Assembly (NCBI GenBank): GCA_002362735.1
Contig: DEUU01000411.1
Coordinates: forward strand, 16,051 to 28,334
Direction: 5' to 3'
Length of the DNA stretch: 12,284 nucleotides
Source: Dehalococcoidia bacterium UBA3254
GTDB lineage: Bacteria; Chloroflexota; Dehalococcoidia; Dehalococcoidales; UBA3254
Positions 5,039-11,879 of the stretch are shown piece by piece. The notes beneath the pieces are model-generated. The model searched no databases. It saw nothing but the letters and a program-made list of their open reading frames with translations, and was not told the origin of the DNA. Both the position numbers and the translations under genes were made by a program. The stretch's first letter is position 1; the number at the start of each line of letters is the position of its first letter.

Positions 5039-6040
5039 ATGCCAAAGCTGCCGGATCTAGCCAGCGGATTTAAGACGCTGCGGGAAATTGACCTGAATGC
5101 GATCCGCAACCAGGCGGAAGAAGCATTCCATCTGGTTATCACAGGTCGGACCGGGGTGGGGAAAACTACCTTGACTAACCAGCTCCTTAGCGGACCGGGT
5201 AAAATCGAGCCGGTATTCGTCAGACCAGTTAGTGAGCTTCAATTAAATGAAGATATTCCTACTCAACCGGTGAGCCTGGTGATAATGATGGTAGCTGCCG
5301 GACAGCCCGAATATGATGCCGAACAACAGATTCTCAATAAATATAAATCCGCCCGGGTACCGGTGATCATCTGTTATAACAAAGTCGATTTATTTCAGAA
5401 TGATCATGACGTTTCTAATGAAGCCATGCACTGGATGGGAAACGAGATAGTAGCGATCTCAGCGAATGACCCTGAAACAATTGTCCAAAAACTGGTCCCG
5501 GCCATGATGCGTATCTTTAAAGGCCGGGAAATTATTTTAGCCCGCCACCTGCCTATTTTCAGAGAGCCTGTGTCAAGAAAGCTGATTGAAGATACCAGCT
5601 TTGTGAATGCCGCTTACAGCTTAACTTCCGGACTGGCTGGAATAAATATCCTGCTGACTATTCCTTTGAATATAGCTGACATTGTAGTCCTGACGAAAAA
5701 TCAAGCTATCATGGCTTACAAAATAGCTCTGGCTTTCGATCTACCATCGGATTGGCGGCAGACCATACCCAAGCTGACCACCGTAGTCGGCACCGGATTT
5801 CTCTGGCGGCTGATTGCCCGCCAGCTCGTAGGACTAATCCCAGCCATCGGTATCATTCCCCAGGTGGCTGTGTCTTATGCCGGCACTTACGTCATCGGGC
5901 AAGCAATATACCAGTGGTGTGTCAACAACGAAAAAGTCAGTCCCAGAGCACTTAAAGAGATGGCCTCGAGGGCACTGGAACGCGGTCGCGAGGTATCTCG
6001 TTCGTTAGTCTCTACACGGAGTAAAATAAGACCGGCTTGA
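5039..6040 (+). CDS. P-loop GTPase with DUF697-like membrane domain
   Basis: A 333-residue protein in two parts. The N-terminal part is a small GTPase domain with Walker A GRTGVGKT (36-43), NKVD (114-117) for guanine recognition and SAN (141-143) as G5. The C-terminal part (about 185-310) has hydrophobic helices (TSGLAGINILLTIPLNIADI, LIPAIGIIPQVAVSYAG) and a closing amphipathic helix, as in the DUF697 tail that tethers such GTPases to membranes. Oddly, no DxxG (G3) motif is visible, and the P-loop to NKxD distance (78 residues) is about 28 shorter than in Ras-like GTPases, so switch regions seem lost. AAAAGG (5023-5028) precedes the ATG. A weak promoter (TTGATC 4963-4968, TATGCT 4986-4991) lies upstream. 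It is the first chromosomal gene after the island. Its role is unknown, perhaps in membrane or envelope stress. Confidence 0.85.
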   Translation: MPKLPDLASGFKTLREIDLNAIRNQAEEAFHLVITGRTGVGKTTLTNQLLSGPGKIEPVFVRPVSELQLNEDIPTQPVSLVIMMVAAGQPEYDAEQQILNKYKSARVPVIICYNKVDLFQNDHDVSNEAMHWMGNEIVAISANDPETIVQKLVPAMMRIFKGREIILARHLPIFREPVSRKLIEDTSFVNAAYSLTSGLAGINILLTIPLNIADIVVLTKNQAIMAYKIALAFDLPSDWRQTIPKLTTVVGTGFLWRLIARQLVGLIPAIGIIPQVAVSYAGTYVIGQAIYQWCVNNEKVSPRALKEMASRALERGREVSRSLVSTRSKIRPA

Positions 6041-6065
6041 GAAAAAGTTAGCATCCAGCCCTTTT

Positions 6066-6746
6066 TTATCCCTCCGAAGCGCGGCTGGCCGGTAAATCTT
6101 CCAGCTTCAGCCAACCCTGCCTCAGACCTTGAAGTACGGCTTCCGTCCGGGAGCTGACGCGCAGCTTGCGGAAGATATTTACCAGATGGGTCTGGACTGT
6201 GCGTTCGCTGATCTCGAGCTCTCCGGCGATCTCTTTGTTTCCCAATCCCCTGGCTGCTGAAGTCAAAATTTGAAGCTCACGCGGGTGGAGTTCTTCCATA
6301 TCCTTACGCACATCGGCTTTTTCCGAAGCCAGGTGGCGAAGGAGATTACCCGTGACTTTCATATCAAAAACACCTTCGCCGGAAGATACCAGTCGGATGG
6401 CCTTTATAAGTTCCTGAAGAGGAGCATTCTTGAGTAAATATCCTGCTGCTCCTGCTCTCAATGCAGCCAGGATATAGGATTGATAGCTATAAGCACTGAC
6501 GATAAGAATCGCTGTTTCCGGCGAACTGGCTTTAATAAGCTTGGCAGCATCTATGCCGTTCATTTTTGGCATGGAAATATCCATCACAATGACGTTTGGC
6601 TTAAGCTTACTGGCTAAATCGACGGCTTGCACTCCATCTTCGGGAGTTGCCACCACCTCTATGTCCGGTTCTTCTTGTAACAGACGGGACAGACCTTCGC
6701 GGAAAGCCGGATGGTCATCCACCACCATAACCTGTATTTTCACCAT
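6066..6746 (-). CDS. NarL/FixJ-type response regulator
   Basis: A 226-residue two-domain regulator. The receiver domain (1-120) has the acidic pair Asp10/Asp11, phospho-acceptor Asp56 (VIVMDISMP), Ser84 and Lys106 (YLLKNAP). The C-terminal LuxR-type helix-turn-helix (about 153-210) shows LHPRELQILTSAARGLGNKE and ISERTVQTHLVNIFRKL. All signalling residues are present, so it should respond to phosphorylation and bind DNA as a dimer. No histidine kinase is adjacent, so it is an orphan in this window. It converges with the GTPase gene (stops 25 bases apart) and is divergent from the MarR gene. No ribosome binding site precedes the ATG; the promoter at 6758-6786 places the transcript start about five bases before it. 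Confidence 0.95.
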   Translation of the reverse strand: MVKIQVMVVDDHPAFREGLSRLLQEEPDIEVVATPEDGVQAVDLASKLKPNVIVMDISMPKMNGIDAAKLIKASSPETAILIVSAYSYQSYILAALRAGAAGYLLKNAPLQELIKAIRLVSSGEGVFDMKVTGNLLRHLASEKADVRKDMEELHPRELQILTSAARGLGNKEIAGELEISERTVQTHLVNIFRKLRVSSRTEAVLQGLRQGWLKLEDLPASRASEG

Positions 6747-6757
6747 ATTAGTTAGTA

Positions 6758-6786
6758 ATGATATAAAAAAATCATGTATTTATCAA
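6758..6786 (-). promoter_or_regulatory. Promoter of the response regulator gene
   Basis: On the minus strand TTGATA (6781-6786) and TATCAT (6758-6763) are 17 bases apart. The expected start near 6751 leaves about five bases before the ATG at 6746, so the mRNA would be leaderless or nearly so, in keeping with the absence of a Shine-Dalgarno sequence. Confidence 0.55.
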
Positions 6787-6814
6787 TCCGTATATTTATG
6801 TATCTTTCAATACG
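6774..6814 (-). repeat. Pair of 17-bp direct repeats over the RR promoter
   Basis: ATGTATTTATCAATCCG (6774-6790) and ATGTATCTTTCAATACG (6798-6814) agree at 14 of 17 positions and are 24 bases apart, start to start. The first covers the -35 of the response regulator promoter and the second lies just upstream. Spaced direct repeats are typical of dimeric regulator sites, and the adjacent response regulator or the MarR protein are candidates to bind. Confidence 0.5.
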
Positions 6815-6870
6815 TACTCGCAGTTCTCGGACCAAATAATGTCGAATTAATAGTATCCGGCATCAAGCTA

Positions 6871-6879
6871 TGGTACAAT
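6871..6879 (+). promoter_or_regulatory. Extended -10 promoter of the MarR operon
   Basis: TGGTACAAT is an extended -10 element (TG, one base, TACAAT at 6874-6879) with no good -35 upstream. Transcription would start near 6886, about 38 bases before the ATG at 6924. The same nine bases stand before the exported-protein gene at 11821-11829. Confidence 0.45.
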
Positions 6880-6923
6880 AAGTCAGAAAATAGTTGACCA
6901 GATGAAAAAAGGTTGATTGTGTT

Positions 6924-7421
6924 ATGAAGAAAGAAAAAATTTACTCTCACCCCAGCCCTGAAGAAATAAAAAAACTCAGCCAAAAGATTTCCGAGATGGA
7001 CTTCTGGACATACGTACGTCTTTCAGACACGATGCAAAGATACCTTGAAATCACTATGAAGAAGGATAAATTAAGTCCTTTACAAACCGTGGCGATGTGG
7101 CTTCTGGTCATCGCTGGCGGAACAGCCACCCCCACTCAGCTTGCACGCATGATGTACCGGTCCAAGCACAGCATCACTCAAATCGTCGATAATCTTGAAG
7201 CCGAGGGACTGATAATCCGGGAAAATACCCCTAAAGACCGCCGCGTGACTTATGTCAACGTGACGAATGCCGGTCTGGAGCGTGTTAAAGAGAATTTTAA
7301 ACTGGGCAATAAGCATGCGCAAGAAGTCATAGGATGCCTGGATGCAGCCGAACAAAAGGTCCTGCGCGACCTGACGGAAAAATTGCGTAAAAGGATGATC
7401 CAGATCCTTGAGTCAGCGTAA
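6924..7421 (+). CDS. MarR-family transcriptional regulator
   Basis: A 165-residue MarR-type winged-helix protein. The DNA-binding part spans about residues 50-113: LSPLQTVAMWLL, recognition region TPTQLARMMYRSKHSITQIV, linker DNLEAEGLIIR and wing ENTPKDRRVTYV (100-111), which carries the usual D-R-R of the family. The flanking helices (about 13-45 and 115-165) would form the dimer interface. ATG 6924 is the only sensible start; AAAAAAGG lies a somewhat long eleven bases before it. The gene is 32 bases upstream of the ATP-grasp acyl-CoA synthetase subunit gene and almost surely cotranscribed with it, so the likely target is its own operon and perhaps the neighbouring AOR or SDR genes. The ligand is unknown; aromatic or acyl-CoA-type effectors are usual for MarR proteins beside such enzymes. 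Confidence 0.93.
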   Translation: MKKEKIYSHPSPEEIKKLSQKISEMDFWTYVRLSDTMQRYLEITMKKDKLSPLQTVAMWLLVIAGGTATPTQLARMMYRSKHSITQIVDNLEAEGLIIRENTPKDRRVTYVNVTNAGLERVKENFKLGNKHAQEVIGCLDAAEQKVLRDLTEKLRKRMIQILESA

Positions 7422-7453
7422 AGCCGGAGAACCTGGGGGCAGGAGCAAATTCT

Positions 7454-8104
7454 ATGTTGCTGGGTGAAATAGAGGCCAAAAAACTTTTAAAAGAAGCCGG
7501 CGTAAATGTCACCAACACCATTTTAGCGACCTCCAGAGAAGAAGCAATCTCGCTAAGCAAAAAAGTGGGGCTTCCCTCCGTTCTAAAAGTAATCTCCCCG
7601 GATGTGATACACAAAAGTGACAGCGGCGGAGTCAAACTGAATTTAAAGACCGATGACGAGATTGGCAAAGCTTACGATGATATCATCAAATCCGTAACTG
7701 CAGCCTATCCTGCGGCAAAGATCACAGGAGTCTCGGTACAGGCTATGGCGCCTCCTGGCATCGAAGTAATTATCGGTACCTCCAAAGATAAACAATTCGG
7801 ACCGGTGATCATGTTCGGCCTGGGCGGAATCTGGGTAGAAGTCCTGAAAGATGTTTCTTTCCGCCTCGCGCCGATCAATCAACTGGATGCCTCCGAAATG
7901 ATTAAAGAAATCAAAGGCTATAAACTGCTGAATGGCTTCCGCGGCCAACCGGCGGTGAATAAAGACAGCCTGGAAAAAATGCTTCTGGCAGTCTCCGGGC
8001 TGGTTACGGCAAACCCGCGTATTAAGGAACTGGACCTGAATCCGGTCATCGCCTCAGAGAAAAGCGCGATAGCGGTGGATGCCAGGATCATTCTGGAGGA
8101 TTAA
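7454..8104 (+). CDS. ADP-forming acyl-CoA synthetase, beta-type ATP-grasp subunit
   Basis: A 216-residue ATP-grasp protein of the beta-subunit type of ADP-forming acetyl/acyl-CoA synthetase, an enzyme that interconverts acyl-CoA plus ADP and phosphate with free acid plus ATP. Visible family motifs are VLKVISPDVIHKSDSGGV (43-60), a Glu at 104 in PGIEVIIG, GPVIMFGLGGIWVE (116-129) and ELDLNP (192-197). The length fits a free beta subunit, not the 700-residue fusion. No alpha (CoA-binding) subunit lies in the window, so its partner must be encoded elsewhere, or the protein does something else. AGGAG (7441-7445) precedes the ATG. It is second in an operon with the MarR gene and ends 17 bases inside the convergent AOR gene. 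Confidence 0.9.
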   Translation: MLLGEIEAKKLLKEAGVNVTNTILATSREEAISLSKKVGLPSVLKVISPDVIHKSDSGGVKLNLKTDDEIGKAYDDIIKSVTAAYPAAKITGVSVQAMAPPGIEVIIGTSKDKQFGPVIMFGLGGIWVEVLKDVSFRLAPINQLDASEMIKEIKGYKLLNGFRGQPAVNKDSLEKMLLAVSGLVTANPRIKELDLNPVIASEKSAIAVDARIILED

Positions 8105-10007
8105 AGCCGGCAGCGACGTCTTCCAGTCCCTGCCCGTTAAGGGTCTGTTTAAGGGGTATGCCGGTTTTCTCATCCCATCCCCGAAGGCCGTAATATTCCT
8201 TCAGCATTTGACTGAATTTTTGCCGATCCAGAATAAAACCTGCAGTATCCACCATCTTTTCACCGGGACCTGGTACCATGCGGAAGGGAGTATCTCCACT
8301 CAGAGGTTGGGTAAAATTCATTTCCAGGGGATAGTCGGCTTCCGGGACTTTCCGGCCCTCTTCAAGCAGTATCATCCGCTGCAAATTAAAGATCCTCTCT
8401 GCACATTCTTCAATCCTGTCCCCGGAGATACCGGTAATGGCAGTGAATACACGGTAAGGCAAATCGGCATCTCCCACGTGATCCGGGGTATTGAAAGAAT
8501 ACATAATCGGCCAGGCATAATCACAGAGACCCAGGCTGTCTTTGATATAAGTACGGTCCTGTGTTTTTTTGGAAGCTAAAGCCTTGCCTTCATAAGTTGA
8601 GACATCCCCGGCGGCTTCGCTGCCCCAAAAAAGTTTGGCGGCAGCATGAAAAACCTGGCTGGTGACGGGACTGGGGGGAAAAACTTCAGTCCGATTTAAA
8701 AGCCAGTTAACATACAGATAGGTGGTATCGTGGATCAAAGCCTGATGAACTCTGGGTTCCATGGAGTAAAGCAAGCCATGGTAAACAAACGCCCGCGGCG
8801 AGATCATATCATACTGTCCGATGCTTGCCGCCTGAGGACTGATCAAAGCCCTGGCCTCCGGAGATACCCTTTCTTTAATCCGCGGGATGCCTTCCGCCAG
8901 CAAATCGCCGAAGCCTTCGCGGTAAGCAATAGAATGCAAGAATTTTTCCAGAAATTCCCTGGTCCCCATCCGGGAAAGAGGCAAGCCGGTCTGGTCGTCG
9001 GTAAAAATCCCTGTCTTGTAACAGGCATAAATCCAGTTCAATATCTCCGTAAGCTCAAATGTACCCAGAGAATAATCGTTAGCCAGAGTCGGAGCATCGA
9101 AAAGAGTCTTTATCGGCTCGTCTTCGTGGTCATTATATTCCCATGGCAGGTAAAATTCCTGTGACTGGCAGCGCCTTAAGCCTTCCAGCTTGCCTCCATA
9201 AAGATACTTTCCACCGGCGCATTCCATAGCACACTGATAGCACCCTTGACGGCCGGTGTATTTCACCAGATCGACATGTTTTGAACGCAAGATATGCGGC
9301 GGAATTACCAGCTGGTTGCGCTTACCGATATGGAGAGTATAACGATTAAGCTCTTTAAGACGCTCCGGTTCAGCAACGGAAATTTTATGGGTACCTCTCA
9401 CAACAATCGCTTTCAAATTCTTTGAACCCATGACCGCGCCATAGCCGCCGGTGGAAGTAGAATTATGGGAAGCCACGGTTACCGATATCCTGACCATTCT
9501 TTCTCCGGCAACACCGGTAGTGAAATATTTCACATTGGAACCGTAAATTTGTTGAAGCAATTCACCGGTCCGGTAGGCGCCTAGACCCCATAACGCAGAA
9601 GCATCCAGCAACTCGACCAGATCATCTTCGATGTGAAGATAGACCGGTCTCAGAGAGCGCCCCTCAAAGACAATGCCATCATACCCGGCTTTCTTGAGCT
9701 CTGCCGGGAAAAATCCGCCAACGTTCCCGTAGCAGTAGCTTTCGGGATAAGCCATGGGAGACTTTCCCACTACGATCATCCGGTTGGCTGCCTGCGCTCC
9801 AGCAGCGACCAGCGTACCGTTCATCAAGATAAGAATGTTCTCAGGGTCACAGGCACTGATTCCTGGCTTAACTCTCTCCCAGTAGATTCGGGAGGCAAGG
9901 CCGCGGCCACCAAGATATTTGCCAGAATAATCCGACGTTGAGAACCGGGTGATTTTGGCGTTCGTCAAGTCGATATTCAGTATCTTACCGGCATAGCCAT
10001 TAGTCAT
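8088..10007 (-). CDS. Aldehyde:ferredoxin oxidoreductase family protein (tungsten/molybdenum pterin enzyme)
   Basis: A 639-residue full-length member of the AOR family, which uses a tungsten (or molybdenum) bis-pterin cofactor and a [4Fe-4S] cluster to oxidise aldehydes to acids with ferredoxin, or the reverse. The start GYAGKILNIDLT is typical. The N-terminal cofactor domain shows GGRGLASRIYW, NRMIVVGKSP and GGYGAVMGSKNLKAIVVRG (187-205). The cluster ligands are Cys256, Cys259, Cys263 (CYQCAMEC) and Cys495 in DSLGLC, all present. No signal peptide is seen, so it is cytoplasmic. The ATG at 10005-10007 has only a poor AGG upstream. It lies 206 bases after the SDR gene on the same strand. No ferredoxin or cofactor gene is adjacent. 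The aldehyde substrate cannot be told; it may also be one of the benzoyl-CoA-reductase-like or otherwise divergent AOR branches. Confidence 0.95.
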   Translation of the reverse strand: MTNGYAGKILNIDLTNAKITRFSTSDYSGKYLGGRGLASRIYWERVKPGISACDPENILILMNGTLVAAGAQAANRMIVVGKSPMAYPESYCYGNVGGFFPAELKKAGYDGIVFEGRSLRPVYLHIEDDLVELLDASALWGLGAYRTGELLQQIYGSNVKYFTTGVAGERMVRISVTVASHNSTSTGGYGAVMGSKNLKAIVVRGTHKISVAEPERLKELNRYTLHIGKRNQLVIPPHILRSKHVDLVKYTGRQGCYQCAMECAGGKYLYGGKLEGLRRCQSQEFYLPWEYNDHEDEPIKTLFDAPTLANDYSLGTFELTEILNWIYACYKTGIFTDDQTGLPLSRMGTREFLEKFLHSIAYREGFGDLLAEGIPRIKERVSPEARALISPQAASIGQYDMISPRAFVYHGLLYSMEPRVHQALIHDTTYLYVNWLLNRTEVFPPSPVTSQVFHAAAKLFWGSEAAGDVSTYEGKALASKKTQDRTYIKDSLGLCDYAWPIMYSFNTPDHVGDADLPYRVFTAITGISGDRIEECAERIFNLQRMILLEEGRKVPEADYPLEMNFTQPLSGDTPFRMVPGPGEKMVDTAGFILDRQKFSQMLKEYYGLRGWDEKTGIPLKQTLNGQGLEDVAAGFNPPE

Positions 10008-10213
10008 TCAGGATACCTGCTTTTCTTATCATATTGCAAGGAGTCGTTTCTCCCCGGACGATAAGGGGTCCTGGAATAGGATTGCTCTTCTTGTAGGGAC
10101 AGATTAAGTTGCTTTCCGTATGGGTTCACTAACAACCGCACTGCGATTGGAGCACTCCGGTATCTGATATTCTAACATGATACGGTAATTGAAATCACCT
10201 CAAAGATAATTTT

Positions 10214-11086
10214 TTATAACGGCGGAGAGGTGGGCGAAGGCATTTCTAATCCCTGCCCCAGGGTAGTGGGGAAAATCTCCGTTAGAGCATCTACCGTCCA
10301 CCTTCCCTGAGTACAAAGAGTGGATTCAATCGATTTTTCAAGCTGTATGAGATTACCCATTACCCAGAAGACACGACCGCTGACATTCTTCGCAGCATCG
10401 CTACACAAATAAACGATGAAAGGAGTGATTTCCTCCGCAGATAGTTTTTGATCCCTCAGATGGTGTGCCGGGGTGAGTCTGGTAAATGCAGCCGGACGGA
10501 TCGCATTACAGGTAACTCCGAACTGGCTCATCTCTTTGGCCACAGCCTTCATGAAACCGACTATGCCTTCTTTGGCAGCGGAATAATGGCTGATAGTAGC
10601 CAATCCCCGGCCAGCCGGTGAAGAAGTAAAAATAATTCGTCCGCCGTCCTGGTGCCGGAAGATCCGGCAAGCCGCCCGGGTCATATAAAAGGTCCCATAA
10701 AGGTGGACCTTCATCATCCGGTCCCATATCTCGTCCGGCATATCGAAAATATTTCTGGATGTGACTGATCCGCCGATTCCAGCGTTGTTGATCAAAATAT
10801 CCAGCCGGCCAAAGTTATCTACGGCAGTTCGAATGATATTATCCGCTTCGGCTGGAATGCCAACGCTATCATAGTTAGCTACTGCCTGACCTCCAGCGTT
10901 CTTGATTTCTGCCACCACCTGATCCGCGGGACCTTTTTCCGGGATACCGGAACCATCTGCAGCTATGCCCAGATCGTTGACAACCACTTTAGCGCCTTCG
11001 GCCGCCAGAGCTAAGGCCTCCGCCCGGCCAATTCCTCTCCCGCTCCCGGTTATTACAGCAACTTTTCCTTTCAATCTATCGCCCAA
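10214..11086 (-). CDS. Short-chain dehydrogenase, 3-hydroxyacyl-CoA dehydrogenase type
   Basis: A 290-residue SDR. The nucleotide motif TGSGRGIG is at 13-20, Asp38 (VVVNDLG) favours NAD, NNAG is at 100-103, and the catalytic set is Ser155 or Ser156, Tyr168 and Lys172 (YSAAK). The long insert after NDLG (DGSG ... ADQVVAEIKNAGG), VANYDSV, and VHLYGTFYMTRAA are features shared with the (3R)-hydroxyacyl-CoA dehydrogenase part of peroxisomal multifunctional enzyme 2 and its bacterial relatives. Oxidation of a 3-hydroxyacyl-CoA or similar alcohol is therefore likely. The start is TTG (11084-11086), supported by AGAGGAG seven bases ahead and by the promoter at 11131-11158. The C-terminal 70 residues are not distinctive. 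It may be read together with the AOR gene, 206 bases downstream. Confidence 0.92.
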   Translation of the reverse strand: MGDRLKGKVAVITGSGRGIGRAEALALAAEGAKVVVNDLGIAADGSGIPEKGPADQVVAEIKNAGGQAVANYDSVGIPAEADNIIRTAVDNFGRLDILINNAGIGGSVTSRNIFDMPDEIWDRMMKVHLYGTFYMTRAACRIFRHQDGGRIIFTSSPAGRGLATISHYSAAKEGIVGFMKAVAKEMSQFGVTCNAIRPAAFTRLTPAHHLRDQKLSAEEITPFIVYLCSDAAKNVSGRVFWVMGNLIQLEKSIESTLCTQGRWTVDALTEIFPTTLGQGLEMPSPTSPPL

Positions 11087-11130
11087 TTACTCTCTCCTCT
11101 TTACTGGTTTTCTCTCTGTAAATTGTCAGT

Positions 11131-11158
11131 ATTATATACTATCGTTTGCAGGAATCAA
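11131..11158 (-). promoter_or_regulatory. Promoter of the SDR gene
   Basis: On the minus strand TTGATT (11153-11158) and a perfect TATAAT (11131-11136) are 16 bases apart. Transcription would start near 11124 and give a leader of roughly 38 bases that contains the AGAGGAG ribosome binding site of the TTG-started SDR gene. Confidence 0.6.
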
Positions 11159-11244
11159 AGACCCTTATCATTTTATTATTGGCAACACAAACTTAAGCCT
11201 TCACAGTATAGAATGAAAGAGAGAAAAGTATAAAGGAGACCAAT

Positions 11245-11586
11245 ATGCCGAAAAAATTAACAATTAATACCCACCTGCCTGCAATTCCCTCCTGGCTAAA
11301 AATAGATAACACCCTGTCTTTTCCTCTGCCTTTAAAAAAAGCTAAAGAGCTGGCAAAAAAGCTGTCCGAAGTCGAGGAAGATGTAGAGATTGTCATCAAT
11401 CTAAGCAGCGGAAAAGCAGCCAGGGTTGAAATCATCTACGAGTCCCAAAAAGATGGAGAGACTGCACCCATTGAACAAGTGGCACCGGATGAAGAAACTG
11501 CATCGGTTGAAAAGACTGCGTCGACTAAAAGGACTGCATCGGTTGGAGAAACCACGCCACATACTGAGATACCGGAAGAGGGTTAG
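11245..11586 (+). CDS. Hypothetical protein with repetitive Thr/Ala/Glu tail
   Basis: A 113-residue soluble protein. Residues 1-70 look like a small folded domain with an amphipathic lysine-rich helix (LPLKKAKELAKKLSEVEED) and a strand pair (VEIVINLSSGKAARVEIIYE). The tail (about 73-108) is low-complexity and built from six-residue units such as ETASVEK, TASTKR and TASVGE, encoded by an 18-bp tandem repeat. AAAGGAG (11232-11238) supports the ATG. A possible -10 TATAGA (11207-11212) has no clear -35. No family is recognised, there is no signal peptide, and it stands alone between the divergent SDR gene and the exported-protein gene. The tail is probably disordered. Confidence 0.75.
   Translation: MPKKLTINTHLPAIPSWLKIDNTLSFPLPLKKAKELAKKLSEVEEDVEIVINLSSGKAARVEIIYESQKDGETAPIEQVAPDEETASVEKTASTKRTASVGETTPHTEIPEEG
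11461..11550 (+). repeat. 18-bp in-frame tandem repeat
   Basis: Five consecutive 18-base units begin at 11461, 11479, 11497, 11515 and 11533; a more diverged sixth may follow at 11551. The third and fifth start with the identical ACTGCATCGGTTG. The period is six codons, so gain or loss of units keeps the frame and would change tail length only. Confidence 0.7.
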
Positions 11587-11820
11587 GGATTTATTTTTTC
11601 ATACAATCCACTACACCACTGATGTTGCCGCATCCTCTTTAATCAGCGACTTCAGATGACGGACAAAAATGCTCATCGTGAAGGATGTGACAATACACCT
11701 CAACATTCATTTTATTCATCGTGCTTCAAAAGTTATTAATTTCTCATCATTTTCCGTTTACCGGGGAAGAGAAAACTAACCAATATTGCTCTCAAAATTA
11801 ACTATTTCTTAACAATAGTC

Positions 11821-11829
11821 TGGTACAAT
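11821..11829 (+). promoter_or_regulatory. Extended -10 promoter of the exported-protein gene
   Basis: TGGTACAAT, identical to 6871-6879, with TACAAT at 11824-11829 and no convincing -35. The expected start near 11836 gives a leader of about 44 bases before the ATG at 11880, including a G-rich segment GGGGGGAA just upstream that can serve as ribosome binding site. No gene is seen in the preceding 11587-11820. Confidence 0.4.
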
Positions 11830-11879
11830 GCCAAGGTATACTTGCAAGACACGGTTGAAAAATAGCGTTGGGGGGAAAA

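Noticed and set aside
6030..6067. Terminator between the GTPase and response regulator genes
   Set aside because: There is a T run at 6062-6067, but the only stem is a four-base GGCT/AGCC pair with a large loop.
8079..9941. Long plus-strand frames inside the AOR gene (166, 144 and 102 codons)
   Set aside because: They are shadows of the GC-balanced AOR coding sequence, with no start signals and no family resemblance.
10157..10185. Inverted repeat CCGGTATC ... GATACGG upstream of AOR as an operator
   Set aside because: It needs a one-base gap and has a long AT-rich spacer, with no promoter elements around it. Too weak to report as a site.
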